From Kribbella pratensis (GTDB lineage: Bacteria > Actinomycetota > Actinomycetes > Propionibacteriales > Kribbellaceae), in NCBI RefSeq assembly GCF_004365355.1, contig NZ_SODP01000002.1, positions 2,043,846-2,107,845 of the forward strand: a stretch of DNA of 64,000 nucleotides, written 5' to 3'. A program made the translations under genes and the position numbers. Under the pieces are notes generated by a model that saw only the letters and a program-made list of their open reading frames with translations, searched no databases and had not been told where the DNA came from. Every line of letters begins with the position of its first letter. Within the stretch, counting starts at the first letter, position 1. Below, piece by piece: positions 1 through 9,219 of this stretch.

Positions 1-62
1 GAGTGCTGGCCGGAGTGGCATGCTGGCACGGTCCATTCCCGTTCGAATCAGGTAGTCCATTC

Positions 63-1430
63 GTGGAGAGCTCGCTCCCGCTGACCATCGACCGCGCTGC
101 CGGCCTCCCGCTGCATCTGCAGCTGGCGGAGCAGTTCCGGGCCGCTGTCCTCGACGGCCGGCTCCAGGCAGGCCACCGGCTCCCGTCCACCCGCGACCTC
201 GCCCGGGACCTGTCCGTCTCGCGGTCCGTGACACAGGCGGCGTACGACCAGCTGCACGCCGAGGGCTGGATCGAAGGCCGTATCGGCGCCGGCACGTTCG
301 TCACGGACGTCGTCCCGCTGCAGCCCGCCGTACGACGTCATACCCCGCATCTGGCGAATCCCGACGCCGAACTGCTGACGCTGCGGCCCGGCATCCCGTA
401 CATCGCTCCGGCGCCTGACCCCGGCTGGCGTCGCGCCTGGCGTGAGGTGTCGACGCAATCTCCGCCGCGCGGGTACGACGACGCCGCCGGCCTCCCCGCC
501 TTGCGCGCCGCGCTCGCCGACCACGTCGGGCGAGTCCGCGGAATCGCCTGCGGACCCGAGAACGTGCTCGTCACCAACGGCACGGTGCACGGACTGCGCC
601 TGCTCCTCACCGTGACCCGGCAGGCCGGCGACCGGATCGCGATCGAGGATCCCGGCTATCTCAACGCGGTGGTCGCCGCGCGCGACCACCGGCTCGAGAT
701 CGTCGACGTCCCGGTCGACGAGGACGGTCTGCAGGTCGATGCGCTGACGGACGACGCGACCGCGGTCTACGTCACGCCGTCACACCAGTACCCGCTCGGC
801 GGCCGGCTACCCGTTGCCCGACGCAACGAACTGATCCGCTGGGCGCGGCGTACCGGCGCCCAGCTGATCGAGGACGACTACGACAGCGAGTTCCGGTACG
901 ACGTCGCGCCGCTGCCCGCGCTCGCCCAACTGGACCTCGAGCGCGTCGTCCACCTCGGCACGCTGTCGAAGACGCTCAGCCCCGCGCTCCGCCTCGGTTG
1001 GCTGGTCGCGTCCGAGGAGACGGTCGACCGCCTCGCCACGTTCCGCGCCAACTCCGGCGACTGGCCCGGCTGGCCGATGCAGGCCGCCTTGCTCGCGATG
1101 CTCCGCGACGGCTACCTCGACCAGGCCGTACGCCGCGGTCGCCGCCTGTACGCGGACCGGCGTACGCACACGGTCGCCGCGCTCTCGCCGTACGGCCAGG
1201 TCATCGGCCAGGACGCCGGCCTGCACGTCACGCTGCTGCTGCCCGACGACGCCGACGATCTCCGCATCGCTGCCGCAGCTCGTCAGGCCGGCGTTGTCGT
1301 CGCCCCGCTGTCGGAGTACCGACGCAGCGTCCCAGGACCGCCAGGGCTGGTAATCGGCTACGCGACGCCGTCGACGTCCGACCTACACCGAGCCCTGACA
1401 ATCCTGACCGAGGTCCTCAGTCGCCGTTGA
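63..1430 (+). CDS. MocR/PdxR-type transcriptional regulator (GntR HTH + aminotransferase-like domain)
   Basis: This is a fusion of an N-terminal winged-helix GntR domain (about residues 10-80, containing LPSTRDLARDLSVSRS) with a class I aminotransferase fold (about 95-450). The PLP-lysine context GTLSKTLSPALRLGW and the substrate-side SHQYPLG are both visible. Family members usually sense PLP or an amine and regulate pyridoxal or amino-compound genes from a nearby promoter. I prefer the GTG at 63, because the protein then begins VESSLPLTIDR as relatives do. An in-frame GTG at 3 and upstream sequence outside the window leave the true start open. The 3' end overlaps the convergent secreted-protein gene by 14 bp. 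No adjacent PLP-synthesis gene is visible, so its target is unknown. Confidence 0.85.
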   Translation: MESSLPLTIDRAAGLPLHLQLAEQFRAAVLDGRLQAGHRLPSTRDLARDLSVSRSVTQAAYDQLHAEGWIEGRIGAGTFVTDVVPLQPAVRRHTPHLANPDAELLTLRPGIPYIAPAPDPGWRRAWREVSTQSPPRGYDDAAGLPALRAALADHVGRVRGIACGPENVLVTNGTVHGLRLLLTVTRQAGDRIAIEDPGYLNAVVAARDHRLEIVDVPVDEDGLQVDALTDDATAVYVTPSHQYPLGGRLPVARRNELIRWARRTGAQLIEDDYDSEFRYDVAPLPALAQLDLERVVHLGTLSKTLSPALRLGWLVASEETVDRLATFRANSGDWPGWPMQAALLAMLRDGYLDQAVRRGRRLYADRRTHTVAALSPYGQVIGQDAGLHVTLLLPDDADDLRIAAAARQAGVVVAPLSEYRRSVPGPPGLVIGYATPSTSDLHRALTILTEVLSRR

Positions 1431-2334
1431 GTTGGTCGCCCGGGGCCACGACGCTCCAGCGGAAGTAGACCGGGTCGGCATAGGTGCCGTTCGCAACCTT
1501 GCCCAGGCCGTTGATCACGGTCGCCGTTCCGTTGGCATGGCCAACGGCGTAGAGGTTGGCCGTCCTGGTGTCTTTGTCGATGCCGAGCAGGAGCGTGCCG
1601 TACTTGCCACACCTCTCGGCGATCAAGGTTTCGAAGCCTTGCCAGGTCTTGGTGCGGACCTGTTTCACGATCGGCTTCATCGGCGACGTGATCGGGATCC
1701 GGATGGTGTACAGCGCGCCGCCACGGGTATTCGCGAGGAAGGTGTCGTACGTCCGGGTCTTGCTGATGAGAGCCATCGACTTGACCGACGCGAACCCGTT
1801 CGCCGAACCGGCACTGCGCCAGGCGCTCCCGGTCAGGTTCCAACGCAGTAATGTGCCGTCGCTGCGCAGCCCGTACGCGAAGTGGTGGTAGTAGGTGGTG
1901 CTGCCCGGAGCTTCGGCGTACTCGGCGGCCTCCAACGACGTGTAGCTCGACCAGCCGCCACCGATGCGGACGTGGGCGTCCCCGCCCTCGTTGAAGTTGT
2001 AGAACCGGTAGTAGAGGCCGTCGCCTTCCACGACATAGCCGGAGCGGTCCACGCCCCCGGTGCTCGGCTCACTGACGAAGGTGGTGCTGAGGCGAACCTG
2101 TCCCGGCTTGAAGACACCGGCGGTGCTACCCGGCGCACTCGTCGTCGGCGGCGTCCCGGCCGTGACCGTGGCGCCGGTGTGAGCACCGGCCGCGGTGACA
2201 GATCCCACGTCCTCCGTACAGGCAGCGGTCGCGTTCTGCGTGCCGGCGCCGGTTGCGTGTGCGGACGGCGCCAGTACGGCACCACCCAAAGCCACGGTGC
2301 CGGCCAGTGCCGCGGCAAACCTTCTTCGGTTCAA
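1417..2334 (-). CDS. Secreted protein of unknown function, paralogue 1 of 3 (tachylectin-like repeat architecture)
   Basis: The 305-residue product begins at a TTG preceded by GGAGGAG. It has a typical signal peptide (NRRRF, hydrophobic core, cleavage near AHA, about residue 27). The mature part carries an early Cys (AACTEDVGS), a GVFKPGQVRLSTTF motif, IGGGWSSY, LRSDGTLLRW, a long FLANTRGGALYTIRIP block and a second Cys in ERCGKYGT. The alternating IGGGW / LRSDGTLxRW / ALYTI / NLYAVG motifs resemble blades of a small beta-propeller such as tachylectin-2, but this is inference. The two Cys are conserved in all three paralogues and probably form a disulfide. The protein is most likely extracellular. 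I cannot assign an activity. Confidence 0.75.
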   Translation of the reverse strand: MNRRRFAAALAGTVALGGAVLAPSAHATGAGTQNATAACTEDVGSVTAAGAHTGATVTAGTPPTTSAPGSTAGVFKPGQVRLSTTFVSEPSTGGVDRSGYVVEGDGLYYRFYNFNEGGDAHVRIGGGWSSYTSLEAAEYAEAPGSTTYYHHFAYGLRSDGTLLRWNLTGSAWRSAGSANGFASVKSMALISKTRTYDTFLANTRGGALYTIRIPITSPMKPIVKQVRTKTWQGFETLIAERCGKYGTLLLGIDKDTRTANLYAVGHANGTATVINGLGKVANGTYADPVYFRWSVVAPGDQLNGD

Positions 2335-2349
2335 AACTCCTCCAAGTCC

Positions 2350-3255
2350 TTATTCACCGTTGAGTGGGTCGATGTCCGGGGTGCTGCCCCAGCGGAAGTA
2401 CACCGGCGCGCCGTACCGGCCCGCGGCCGAGCTGACGTGGTTGATCACCGTGGCGGTACCGTTGGCGCGGCCAACGGCGTACCAGTGGGCCGTCTTGGTG
2501 TCCTTGTCGATGCCGACGAGCAGCGTGCCGTAGTTGCCGCACTTGCTCGCGAGCAGCTTCTCGAAGCCCTGCCAGGTCTTGGTGCGGACCGTTTTCACGA
2601 TCGGTTTCATCGGTCCGGCGGTCGGGATGTGGATGGTGTAGAGCGCGCCGCCGCGGGTGTTCGCGAGGAACGTGTCGTACGTCGCGGTCTTGCTGATCAA
2701 CGCCATCGACTTCACCGCCGCGAACCCGGTCGCCGACCCGGCACTCCGCCAACCGCTGCCGATCACCGACCAGCGGAACAGTGTGCCGTCGCTGCGCAGT
2801 CCGTACGCCGTCGTCCGCGCTGTGGTCTGGGAAACCTCCACCGCGGTGAAGTTCGACCACCCGCCACCGATCCGCTGCGTCACGTTCGGCAGGCCCGGGA
2901 CGAACTCGTTCATCGTGTCGATGGAGTAGAGGCGGTAGTACAACGAGTCGCCTTGCACTACCCAGCCGTCGTTCGTGGCGCCCAAGTTGGACGCGTCGCT
3001 CGTGAACGTCGTACTGAATCGGACCGCGCCCGGCGCAAACACGCCGAAGACAGGCCCGGGCAGCCCGACGCTCCGCGCCGGATAGCCCACCGTGATCCCA
3101 CCGTTGTCTTGCGTCCCGCTGTCTAGCACCGACCCCGGCGCCAGCGAGCATGATGCCCCGGTCGCCGCCGACCCGGCGGCGTGTGCCGATGACACAAACA
3201 CCGCCGCAGTCAACGCAACCGCCCCCGCCAGGCTGGAGACAATAGTCCGCCGCAT
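2350..3255 (-). CDS. Secreted protein of unknown function, paralogue 2 of 3
   Basis: The 301-residue product starts at ATG 3255 behind a GGGAGGG ribosome-binding site. A signal peptide (RRTIVSSLAGAVALTAAVF, cleavage near AHA) precedes a mature domain that matches its two neighbours along nearly the whole length: Cys in ASCSLAPGS, GVFAPGAVRFSTTF, IGGGWSNF, LRSDGTLFRW, NTRGGALYTIHIP, SKCGNYGTLL and a C-terminal DPLNGE. It lies only 15 bp from paralogue 1 in the same orientation, so the two are probably co-transcribed after local duplication. No catalytic motif is evident, and a binding or lectin-like role is only a guess. Confidence 0.75.
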   Translation of the reverse strand: MRRTIVSSLAGAVALTAAVFVSSAHAAGSAATGASCSLAPGSVLDSGTQDNGGITVGYPARSVGLPGPVFGVFAPGAVRFSTTFTSDASNLGATNDGWVVQGDSLYYRLYSIDTMNEFVPGLPNVTQRIGGGWSNFTAVEVSQTTARTTAYGLRSDGTLFRWSVIGSGWRSAGSATGFAAVKSMALISKTATYDTFLANTRGGALYTIHIPTAGPMKPIVKTVRTKTWQGFEKLLASKCGNYGTLLVGIDKDTKTAHWYAVGRANGTATVINHVSSAAGRYGAPVYFRWGSTPDIDPLNGE

Positions 3256-3320
3256 AACGATCCCTCCCCAGATCTGGTCCTTCCACAGACCCAGATGCGA
3301 GCAGGACCGAAAAGGTTACG

Positions 3321-4247
3321 TCAATCGCCGTTCAGCGGATCGAAGGCGAACCGCCACCGGAAGTCGACCGGATCGCCGAACGTCACCGGGACCTTGCCGA
3401 GCCCCTTGATGACAGTGGCCAGACCGTTGGCGTGCCCCACGGCGTACAGGTAGGCCGAGGCGGTGTTCTTGTCGATCCCGAGCAGAAGGCTGCCGGTATT
3501 GCCGCACTTCGCGGCGGCCAGCGTCTCGAACACCTGCCACGTCGTGGTCCGCACCCGCGTGACGACAGGCTTCATCGGCGAGCTGGTCGGGATGCGCACC
3601 GTGTAGAGCGCACCACCGCGGGTGTTCGCCAGGAACGTGTCGTACTTCGCGGTCTTGCTGATCAGCGCCATGGTCTTGACGGCGGAGAACCCGGGTGCTT
3701 CTCCCGACCGCCGCCAAACGAGACCGTCCACCCGCCAGCGGAAGAGCATGCCGTCACTCCGAAGCCCGTACGCCGAGTCCCGCAGAGTCTGTCCGTGCTG
3801 GACCGGGGTGTAGTCGTTCTCCTCGACCAGCCTGAAGCTCGTCCAACCGCCGCCGATCCGGATGTGCTGCGGTGGACTGATGTAGCTACCGAGCGTCGGC
3901 TCCACGGTGTAGTCGGTACGCGACAGGACATCACCTCGGACAACCCATCCGACCGCCGTGAAGAACCCCACCTCGGAATCCTCGCGGAACGTTGAACTGA
4001 GCCGGACCTCACCCGGCGCGTAGACCCCTTTCCCGACTCGCGTCGGAAACGCTTGCACGGTCGGTGGAGTCGTGGCGGTGATCCGCCGGAAGGTGTGGTC
4101 TCCGGTTGCCGTCACCGAGCCGGCGTTGATCTCGCAGGTGACCGCCGCGGTAGTCGTCGCGGCTTGTGCGGGCGGCAGAAATGCCGTCGTGAGAAGAAGC
4201 GCCGCGCCGGCCGCGAGGCAGGCGCATGTGATGCTTGGTCGGGACAT
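3321..4247 (-). CDS. Secreted protein of unknown function, paralogue 3 of 3
   Basis: I start this 308-residue protein at ATG 4247 (MSRPSITCACLAAG), which has GGGGGAGGG just upstream. A longer in-frame reading to 4277 lacks this and would spoil the signal peptide. Signal cleavage is likely near PPAQA. The domain plan is that of the two downstream paralogues: Cys in VTCEINAGS, GVYAPGEVRLSSTF, IGGGWTSF, LRSDGMLFRW, NTRGGALYTVRIP, AKCGNTGSLL and a DPLNGD end. It is the most divergent copy, with extra residues around 95-130. As the first gene of the tandem trio it is probably also the promoter-proximal one. Confidence 0.75.
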   Translation of the reverse strand: MSRPSITCACLAAGAALLLTTAFLPPAQAATTTAAVTCEINAGSVTATGDHTFRRITATTPPTVQAFPTRVGKGVYAPGEVRLSSTFREDSEVGFFTAVGWVVRGDVLSRTDYTVEPTLGSYISPPQHIRIGGGWTSFRLVEENDYTPVQHGQTLRDSAYGLRSDGMLFRWRVDGLVWRRSGEAPGFSAVKTMALISKTAKYDTFLANTRGGALYTVRIPTSSPMKPVVTRVRTTTWQVFETLAAAKCGNTGSLLLGIDKNTASAYLYAVGHANGLATVIKGLGKVPVTFGDPVDFRWRFAFDPLNGD

Positions 4248-4302
4248 TTGCCCTCCCCCTCTCTCCCCACCAAGCACGATAGAACTGAGAGCCCACTGAG
4301 CG

Positions 4303-5190
4303 TCAGGGCTCAGCCGGGTTGTTGCGCAACGGCGGTTGTACGACGGGGGTGTCTGCGTCCCAGGTCAGTTGGGAGAGCCACATGGTGCGGCCCTTGGGGT
4401 CGGTGCCTGCCTGGGTTGGGTTCCAGGCGTGGTAGACGAACCAGTTGCCGAGGACCATGTTGTGGCCGGGGCCGGCGGCGTCCGCGCTGGACGACAGGAT
4501 CGGGTCGCCGGACTTGGTGCAGGGGCCGGTCGGGGAGTCGCAGAGGGCGTGGCCGACGGCGTACGTCGGTTTGTCGAACGCGTTGCCGGAGTAGAAGAGG
4601 TGGAACTTGCCGTTGCGCTCGACCATGTACGGGGCCTCGACGAGGTTGCCCTCCCAGGGCAGGTCCTGCTTGATCATGCGGTGCACCGGACCGGTCAGCG
4701 TGAGGCCGTCGGCGGACAGTTCGGAGACGTAGATCCAGGTGTCGACGCCGATCGCGTTCCCGTCGTTCTTCCAGTACAGCCAGCGGCGGCCGGTGGAGTC
4801 CTGGAACGGCGACGCGTCGATCGAGCCGCCCTCGTCGGCCTGACTGATGAGCGGTCATGGAGATTTGTCGACATATGGACCTTGGGGTGTGGACGCGACC
4901 GCGACGCCGACGCACTGGTGACCGGACGCGAGATCGCGCGTCGTGTAGTACATGACGTACCGGTCCGCCGCATGCACCGCGACCTCGGGCGCCCACACCC
5001 TTCCGGGCGCGGTCCAATCCGGTAACGACGGCAGCGCGTCACCGACCTGCCGCCAGGACACGAGGTCCGTCGACGTCAACGTCTGCACGTTGCCGAGCGG
5101 CCCGTTCGTCGCGAAGGCGAAGTACTCGTTGCCCACCGCAATGATCTGCGGATCAGCGAAACTCCCGTCGTACACCGGATTGCAGAACAT
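4303..5190 (-). pseudogene. Glycoside hydrolase family 43 gene interrupted by one in-frame TGA
   Basis: Two open segments, 4855-5190 and 4303-4854, lie in the same reading frame and together form one intracellular-type GH43 enzyme of about 295 codons. The first half begins NPVYDGSFADPQII, with the general-base Asp, and ends GPYVDKSP. It is followed by TGA at 4857-4855. Reading then continues PLISQADEGGSIDASPF, with the second Asp, and VEAPYMV, with the acid Glu. All three catalytic carboxylates survive, and no frameshift is needed. A GGA to TGA change (Gly, as in the usual SPGPLI) would explain it. The start at 5190 has GAGGAGT ten bases upstream and there is no signal peptide. The gene may be a recent nonsense pseudogene, or the stop may be a sequencing error. 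Confidence 0.85.
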
Positions 5191-5493
5191 CTATGAAGAC
5201 TCCTCACGTAGCGGCAGACCCATAAGCTTTGATGCCTCGGTTCAGACCGGCCAACCCCGCCCGCTCGCCGAGTCGTGGAGAGTGGTTCCGAAAACCTGCC
5301 GTTATTCACGACTCGGCGTTCGGGGCCGGAACCGTTCGCCTCGACTCGGCGGGGTTGTGGATGAGGCGGGCCAACGAGTGTGCCCGTCGCACAGCCGAAC
5401 CTCCGGCTGACCGCCGAAGGCAGCCAACAATCTAAAACCTCTTCTTTGTTCTTGTGTTCTCTCTGATCGCTTCCTTGCAGGCTCGCCGGCCTT
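5191..5493. other. Intergenic gap between the two GH43 genes
   Basis: This 303-bp stretch separates the start of the broken GH43 gene from the stop of the secreted GH43 gene. Apart from the GAGGAGT ribosome-binding site of the broken gene at its left end, I see no coding frame, hairpin or operator like the ACAACG motifs near lacI. The segment around 5430-5480 is unusually pyrimidine-rich on the plus strand and less GC-rich than its surroundings. Confidence 0.5.
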
Positions 5494-7704
5494 CTACTTG
5501 CTCTCGTAGAACTTCAGGTAGTCGAAGGTTGCGACCGGGGGCGGGTTCGCGCCGGTGAACTCGCCGTGGGCGTAGAGGCCGATGCGGGCGGCGGCCGGGA
5601 GGACCCAGGACGCTCCCCAGGTCCAGTTCTTCCCGTCGACGGAGGTCCCGGCCCGGTAGACGTGCTCGCCGCCGGCGTTCTCGTGGTACGCGATCCGCAT
5701 CCACATCGTCGGCGCGGTCCGGCCGATCGCGGCAGCGCCGTACGACGTGGCGCCGTCGGACGGCCGCGCAACCAACTCACGCCCGTACTCCGTCTGGCGG
5801 GTCTTCCAGATCGCGACATCGCCGAGGCGCGCGAAGTCGTCGTCGTTCAGGTAGACGATCATCCCGGCCTGCTGGTAGTTGCGAACGTCATCGATGCCGG
5901 TGTCCAGGTGCAGCTTGGTCTCGGCGATCCAGCTCTTCCCGGCCGGCGTCGAGTGCAGCAGGAGGCCGGCGTTGTTCCCGCTACCGACCAGGTCGGCGTT
6001 CTCCAACGGCCAGCTCAGGTTGCCGTCAGCAACAGTCGCCTGGTCATCCTGACGCACCCAGGTCCAGTCCGCACCGAGCGCGCCGTCGAAGTCGTCACCG
6101 GCGAGCAACTTCCCGGTCCGCGGTACTGCTGCCAGCTGCGTCACCGGCTTGGCGGCGGGCCTGACGGTCAGGTTGTCCACCTCGGCGTTTCCGACCCACC
6201 GCACCGGAGCCGCCGCCAGCCTCAACCCGGGCACGCTGAGCTGCGCCTCCGCGTAAACGTCTCCTAGGCCTGCGTCATTCAGTCGTGCTGTCACGCTGGA
6301 TTCACTGGCCTGCACCGACAGCTTGTTCCACTGCGTACGGTCGAAGTCGGCGGGCAGGTTCACAGACGTCGTACGCCGCCCGACCGCCAACGTCAGGCGG
6401 TTGTTCGCAACAGACGCGACCACCTGATTGCCCAGGACTGTGGTGAAACTGGTGCCCAGCTTGACGTCCGCTTCGACACGGAGCGAACCGCCGGGCGCCG
6501 AGACGCGGGTTCGGGCTGCGCCCTGGATGGAGGCCGTGGGGCCGCCGACCGCGTCGCCCGGGTTGGCTGTTGCACCGAGTAGGCCGGCGGCAGGGTTGGT
6601 CGAGTCGATGCCCAGCGACGAGCCGGTTGTCGGCGCGGGGACCGGGCCCTCAGACGGGCCTTGGCCGGCGCGCGTGCGGGGCCAGCCGTTGATCCAGTCG
6701 ATCCGGTCGATCAGCATCGGGCGGCGGTTGATGCCGAACGGGTCGGTCAGCCACGGCGTACCGCGGTCGATCGCGTGGTAGACGATGTGGTCCTGGCCGG
6801 CCGCGTCGGTGATGAACGCGTGGTGGCCGGGGCCGATCCACTTGTTGCCGTTCTGCGTGATCACCGTCGTACCGCCGACGCGGGAGTCGGTGAGCTTGGC
6901 GCCGTCGGCGTCCACGAACGGCCCGCGCGGGGAGCGGGACCGGCCGGCGAAGACGGAGTACCCGGTGGTCGGGCCGGCGCAGCAGTTCATCGACGAGCCC
7001 ATGAAGTAGTACCAGCCGTCGCGGTAGACGACGTACGAGCCTTCGTACCGGTCGCCGATCGTGACCTGGGTCGGGGTGCCAACCGCGTGCATGCCGTCGG
7101 CGCTCAGCTCCGTCACGGAGATGCCGCCGTTGAAGCCGCCGTAGTACAGGTACCGCTTGCCGTCGGCGGCAGTCAGCTCGGCCGGGTCGATCGTGCCGAG
7201 GTAGCCGCCGTTGCCGTCGGGTCGCGGCGCTACGACAGGGCCGTCGCTCGCGGTCCACGGTCCGGCCGGCGTCGGCGCTGTGGCCACGCCGATCGCGGGG
7301 TCACCACCGGCGTTGGCGGTTGTGTCGGTGACGGTGAAGTACATGACGTAGCGGCCGCCGAAGTACCGGATGTCGGGCGCCCAGAAGAACGAACCGGGCG
7401 CGGCCCATGCCGGCTTGGTCTGGTCGTTGAAGACCGTGCCGAGGTACTCCCAGGAACTGAAGTCCTTGGTTCGGGCCATGTGCATCAGCCCGAACGGGCC
7501 GTTCGCGACGAGCGGGTCGGAGGTGGCGTACGCATACCAGTAGCCGTCCCGGCCCTGGATGATCGACGGGTCGGCGAAGGAGTCGGCGAAGCTGGATGTG
7601 ACGGGATTGGTGGTGGTCACTACCGGCGCCGCGGTGGCGGCCGACGTACCGGCCGCTACTGCGACGACAGCAAGTGCTGTGGCGAGTAGTCGTTTCGAAG
7701 GCAC
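5494..7704 (-). CDS. Secreted GH43 arabinanase/arabinofuranosidase-like enzyme with C-terminal DUF1349-like domain
   Basis: The 736-residue protein starts at a GTG behind AAGGGA and has a Sec signal peptide cut near ATAA (residue 26). A GH43 five-bladed propeller spans about residues 38-345. Its general-base Asp is in SFADPS (D45), the second Asp in TIDPAEL (D173) and the acid Glu in YEGSYVV (E221). A jelly-roll segment of about 130 residues follows, then a DUF1349-like beta-sandwich (about 545-735, starting LLAGDDFDGALG) often found on extracellular GH43 enzymes. It lies 12 bp downstream of the GH51 gene in the same direction. The secreted enzyme would release arabino-oligosaccharides that the cytosolic GH51 enzyme finishes. 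Exact substrate is inferred from this pairing. Confidence 0.9.
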   Translation of the reverse strand: MPSKRLLATALAVVAVAAGTSAATAAPVVTTTNPVTSSFADSFADPSIIQGRDGYWYAYATSDPLVANGPFGLMHMARTKDFSSWEYLGTVFNDQTKPAWAAPGSFFWAPDIRYFGGRYVMYFTVTDTTANAGGDPAIGVATAPTPAGPWTASDGPVVAPRPDGNGGYLGTIDPAELTAADGKRYLYYGGFNGGISVTELSADGMHAVGTPTQVTIGDRYEGSYVVYRDGWYYFMGSSMNCCAGPTTGYSVFAGRSRSPRGPFVDADGAKLTDSRVGGTTVITQNGNKWIGPGHHAFITDAAGQDHIVYHAIDRGTPWLTDPFGINRRPMLIDRIDWINGWPRTRAGQGPSEGPVPAPTTGSSLGIDSTNPAAGLLGATANPGDAVGGPTASIQGAARTRVSAPGGSLRVEADVKLGTSFTTVLGNQVVASVANNRLTLAVGRRTTSVNLPADFDRTQWNKLSVQASESSVTARLNDAGLGDVYAEAQLSVPGLRLAAAPVRWVGNAEVDNLTVRPAAKPVTQLAAVPRTGKLLAGDDFDGALGADWTWVRQDDQATVADGNLSWPLENADLVGSGNNAGLLLHSTPAGKSWIAETKLHLDTGIDDVRNYQQAGMIVYLNDDDFARLGDVAIWKTRQTEYGRELVARPSDGATSYGAAAIGRTAPTMWMRIAYHENAGGEHVYRAGTSVDGKNWTWGASWVLPAAARIGLYAHGEFTGANPPPVATFDYLKFYESK

Positions 7705-7716
7705 AGGGCGGTCCCT

Positions 7717-9201
7717 TCAGCTCAAACGGATCAGATGCCACGAAGCGGGCGGCAACGTGGCGGTGCAGACACCGTCGACGATCTCGGTGCCATCCACGGT
7801 CCGGGGCGTCACCCGGTCCGGCTGGTCCGCGGTGTTCACCGCAGACCGGTCCTCGTCGTACAGAGCCAGGTGCTGGATCAAACCTCCGGCCACCGGGATC
7901 TCCAGGTCGATCGTGTCGGTCTCGCTCCGGTTCACCACGAAGATCGCGGTCTCCCCGGTGTTCTCGTCGTACGTCGCTGTGCTCCACAACGCCGGGAGCT
8001 TGCCGAAGGCGGCGGTGTGGATGTCCGGTCCGCCGGTGATCGCGGTCTGCAGCACGGTCGGGCCGGCGTACCGCGCGGTCAGGGCGAACGGGTGGAAGAT
8101 CGTCTGCCGCCAGGCGCGGCCGCCGGGCTCGGTCCGGATCGGGGCGATCACATTGACCAGTTGCGCGAGGCAAGCAATCTTCACCCGGTCGGCGTGCCGG
8201 AGCAGGGTGATCAGCAGGCTGCCGACCACGACTGCGGCGTCGACGGTGTAGCTGTCCTCGATCAGCGGGCCGACCTCACGGATGCCGAGACCGAGTTCGC
8301 CGGGGAAGTGCTGCTGGTACCAGACGTTCCACTCGTCGAACGACAGCGTCAGTTCCTTGTCGCTGCGCTTCAGTGCCTTGACGTGGTCGGCGGTCGCGAT
8401 GACCGACGAGATCATCCGGTCCATCTCCTCGGCGGCGGCCAGGAAGCTCGCCTGGTCGCCGTCGCGCGGTTCGTAGTACGCATGCAGGCTGATGTGGTCG
8501 ACCAGGTCGTACGTCCGCTCGAGGACGACGCGTTCCCACTCGCCGAACGTCGGCATCCCGGCGTTGCTCGAACCACAGGCGACCAGCTCGAGATCGGGCT
8601 CGACGCGCCGCATCGCGTTCGCGGTCTCCTCGGCGAGCCGTGCGTACTCGTCGGCGGTCTTGTGGCCGATCTGCCACGGCCCGTCCATTTCGTTGCCCAG
8701 GCACCAGATCCGGATGCCGTGCGGCTCCGGGCTGCCGTTCGCGACGCGGCGGTCGCTGAGCGCGGTCCCGGCCGGGAGGTTGCAGTACTGCAGCAGGTCG
8801 ACGGCCTCGCGGATCCCGCGGGTACCGAGGTTGACCGCCCAGATCGGCTGTACGTCGGCCTTGCGCGACCACGCGACGAACTCGTCGGTGCCGAACTGGT
8901 TCGGCTCGATCGCCCGCCAGGCCAGGTCGAGCCGGCGCGGCCGCTGGTCCTTCGGGCCGACGCCGTCCTCCCAGTCGTAGTTCGACACGAAGTTCCCGCC
9001 GGGGTAGCGGACCGCGGTGACGCCGAGCTCCCGGACCAGCTCGAGCACGTCCTCCCGGAACCCGTCCGCGTCGGCCCGCGGATGCCCCGGCTCGTAGATC
9101 CCGGTGTAAACGCACCGCCCCATGTGCTCGACGAACGAACCGAACAGCCTCCGGTCCAGTGCGCCCACCACGAACGCCGGGTCAACCATGAGCCGAGCCA
9201 C
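7717..9201 (-). CDS. Alpha-N-arabinofuranosidase, GH51
   Basis: The 494-residue protein removes terminal arabinofuranosyl groups from arabinan or arabinoxylan oligosaccharides in the cytosol. The retaining-enzyme signatures are clear: the acid/base Glu in CLGNEMDG (E171) and the nucleophile Glu in SFDEWNVW (E290). The family N-terminus FGSFVEHMGRCVYTGIYEP and VRYPGGNFVSNYDWEDG are also present. No signal peptide is seen. I chose the GTG at 9201 because GGAGG lies five bases upstream and the protein then starts MARLMVDPAF; a longer in-frame extension to 9276 would run through the operator region. It heads the GH51-GH43 operon, divergent from lacI. Confidence 0.93.
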   Translation of the reverse strand: MARLMVDPAFVVGALDRRLFGSFVEHMGRCVYTGIYEPGHPRADADGFREDVLELVRELGVTAVRYPGGNFVSNYDWEDGVGPKDQRPRRLDLAWRAIEPNQFGTDEFVAWSRKADVQPIWAVNLGTRGIREAVDLLQYCNLPAGTALSDRRVANGSPEPHGIRIWCLGNEMDGPWQIGHKTADEYARLAEETANAMRRVEPDLELVACGSSNAGMPTFGEWERVVLERTYDLVDHISLHAYYEPRDGDQASFLAAAEEMDRMISSVIATADHVKALKRSDKELTLSFDEWNVWYQQHFPGELGLGIREVGPLIEDSYTVDAAVVVGSLLITLLRHADRVKIACLAQLVNVIAPIRTEPGGRAWRQTIFHPFALTARYAGPTVLQTAITGGPDIHTAAFGKLPALWSTATYDENTGETAIFVVNRSETDTIDLEIPVAGGLIQHLALYDEDRSAVNTADQPDRVTPRTVDGTEIVDGVCTATLPPASWHLIRLS

Positions 9202-9219
9202 AAGGCCTCCCGCGAGTCG

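Noticed and set aside
4855..4857. TGA in GH43 as a selenocysteine or recoded codon
   Set aside because: GH43 has no selenocysteine members, no SECIS-like stem is evident after it, and relatives have Gly here.
5076..5309. 77-codon frame at the start of the broken GH43 gene
   Set aside because: It is in another frame of the GH43 sequence with arginine-rich composition, while the frame from 5190 is clearly GH43.
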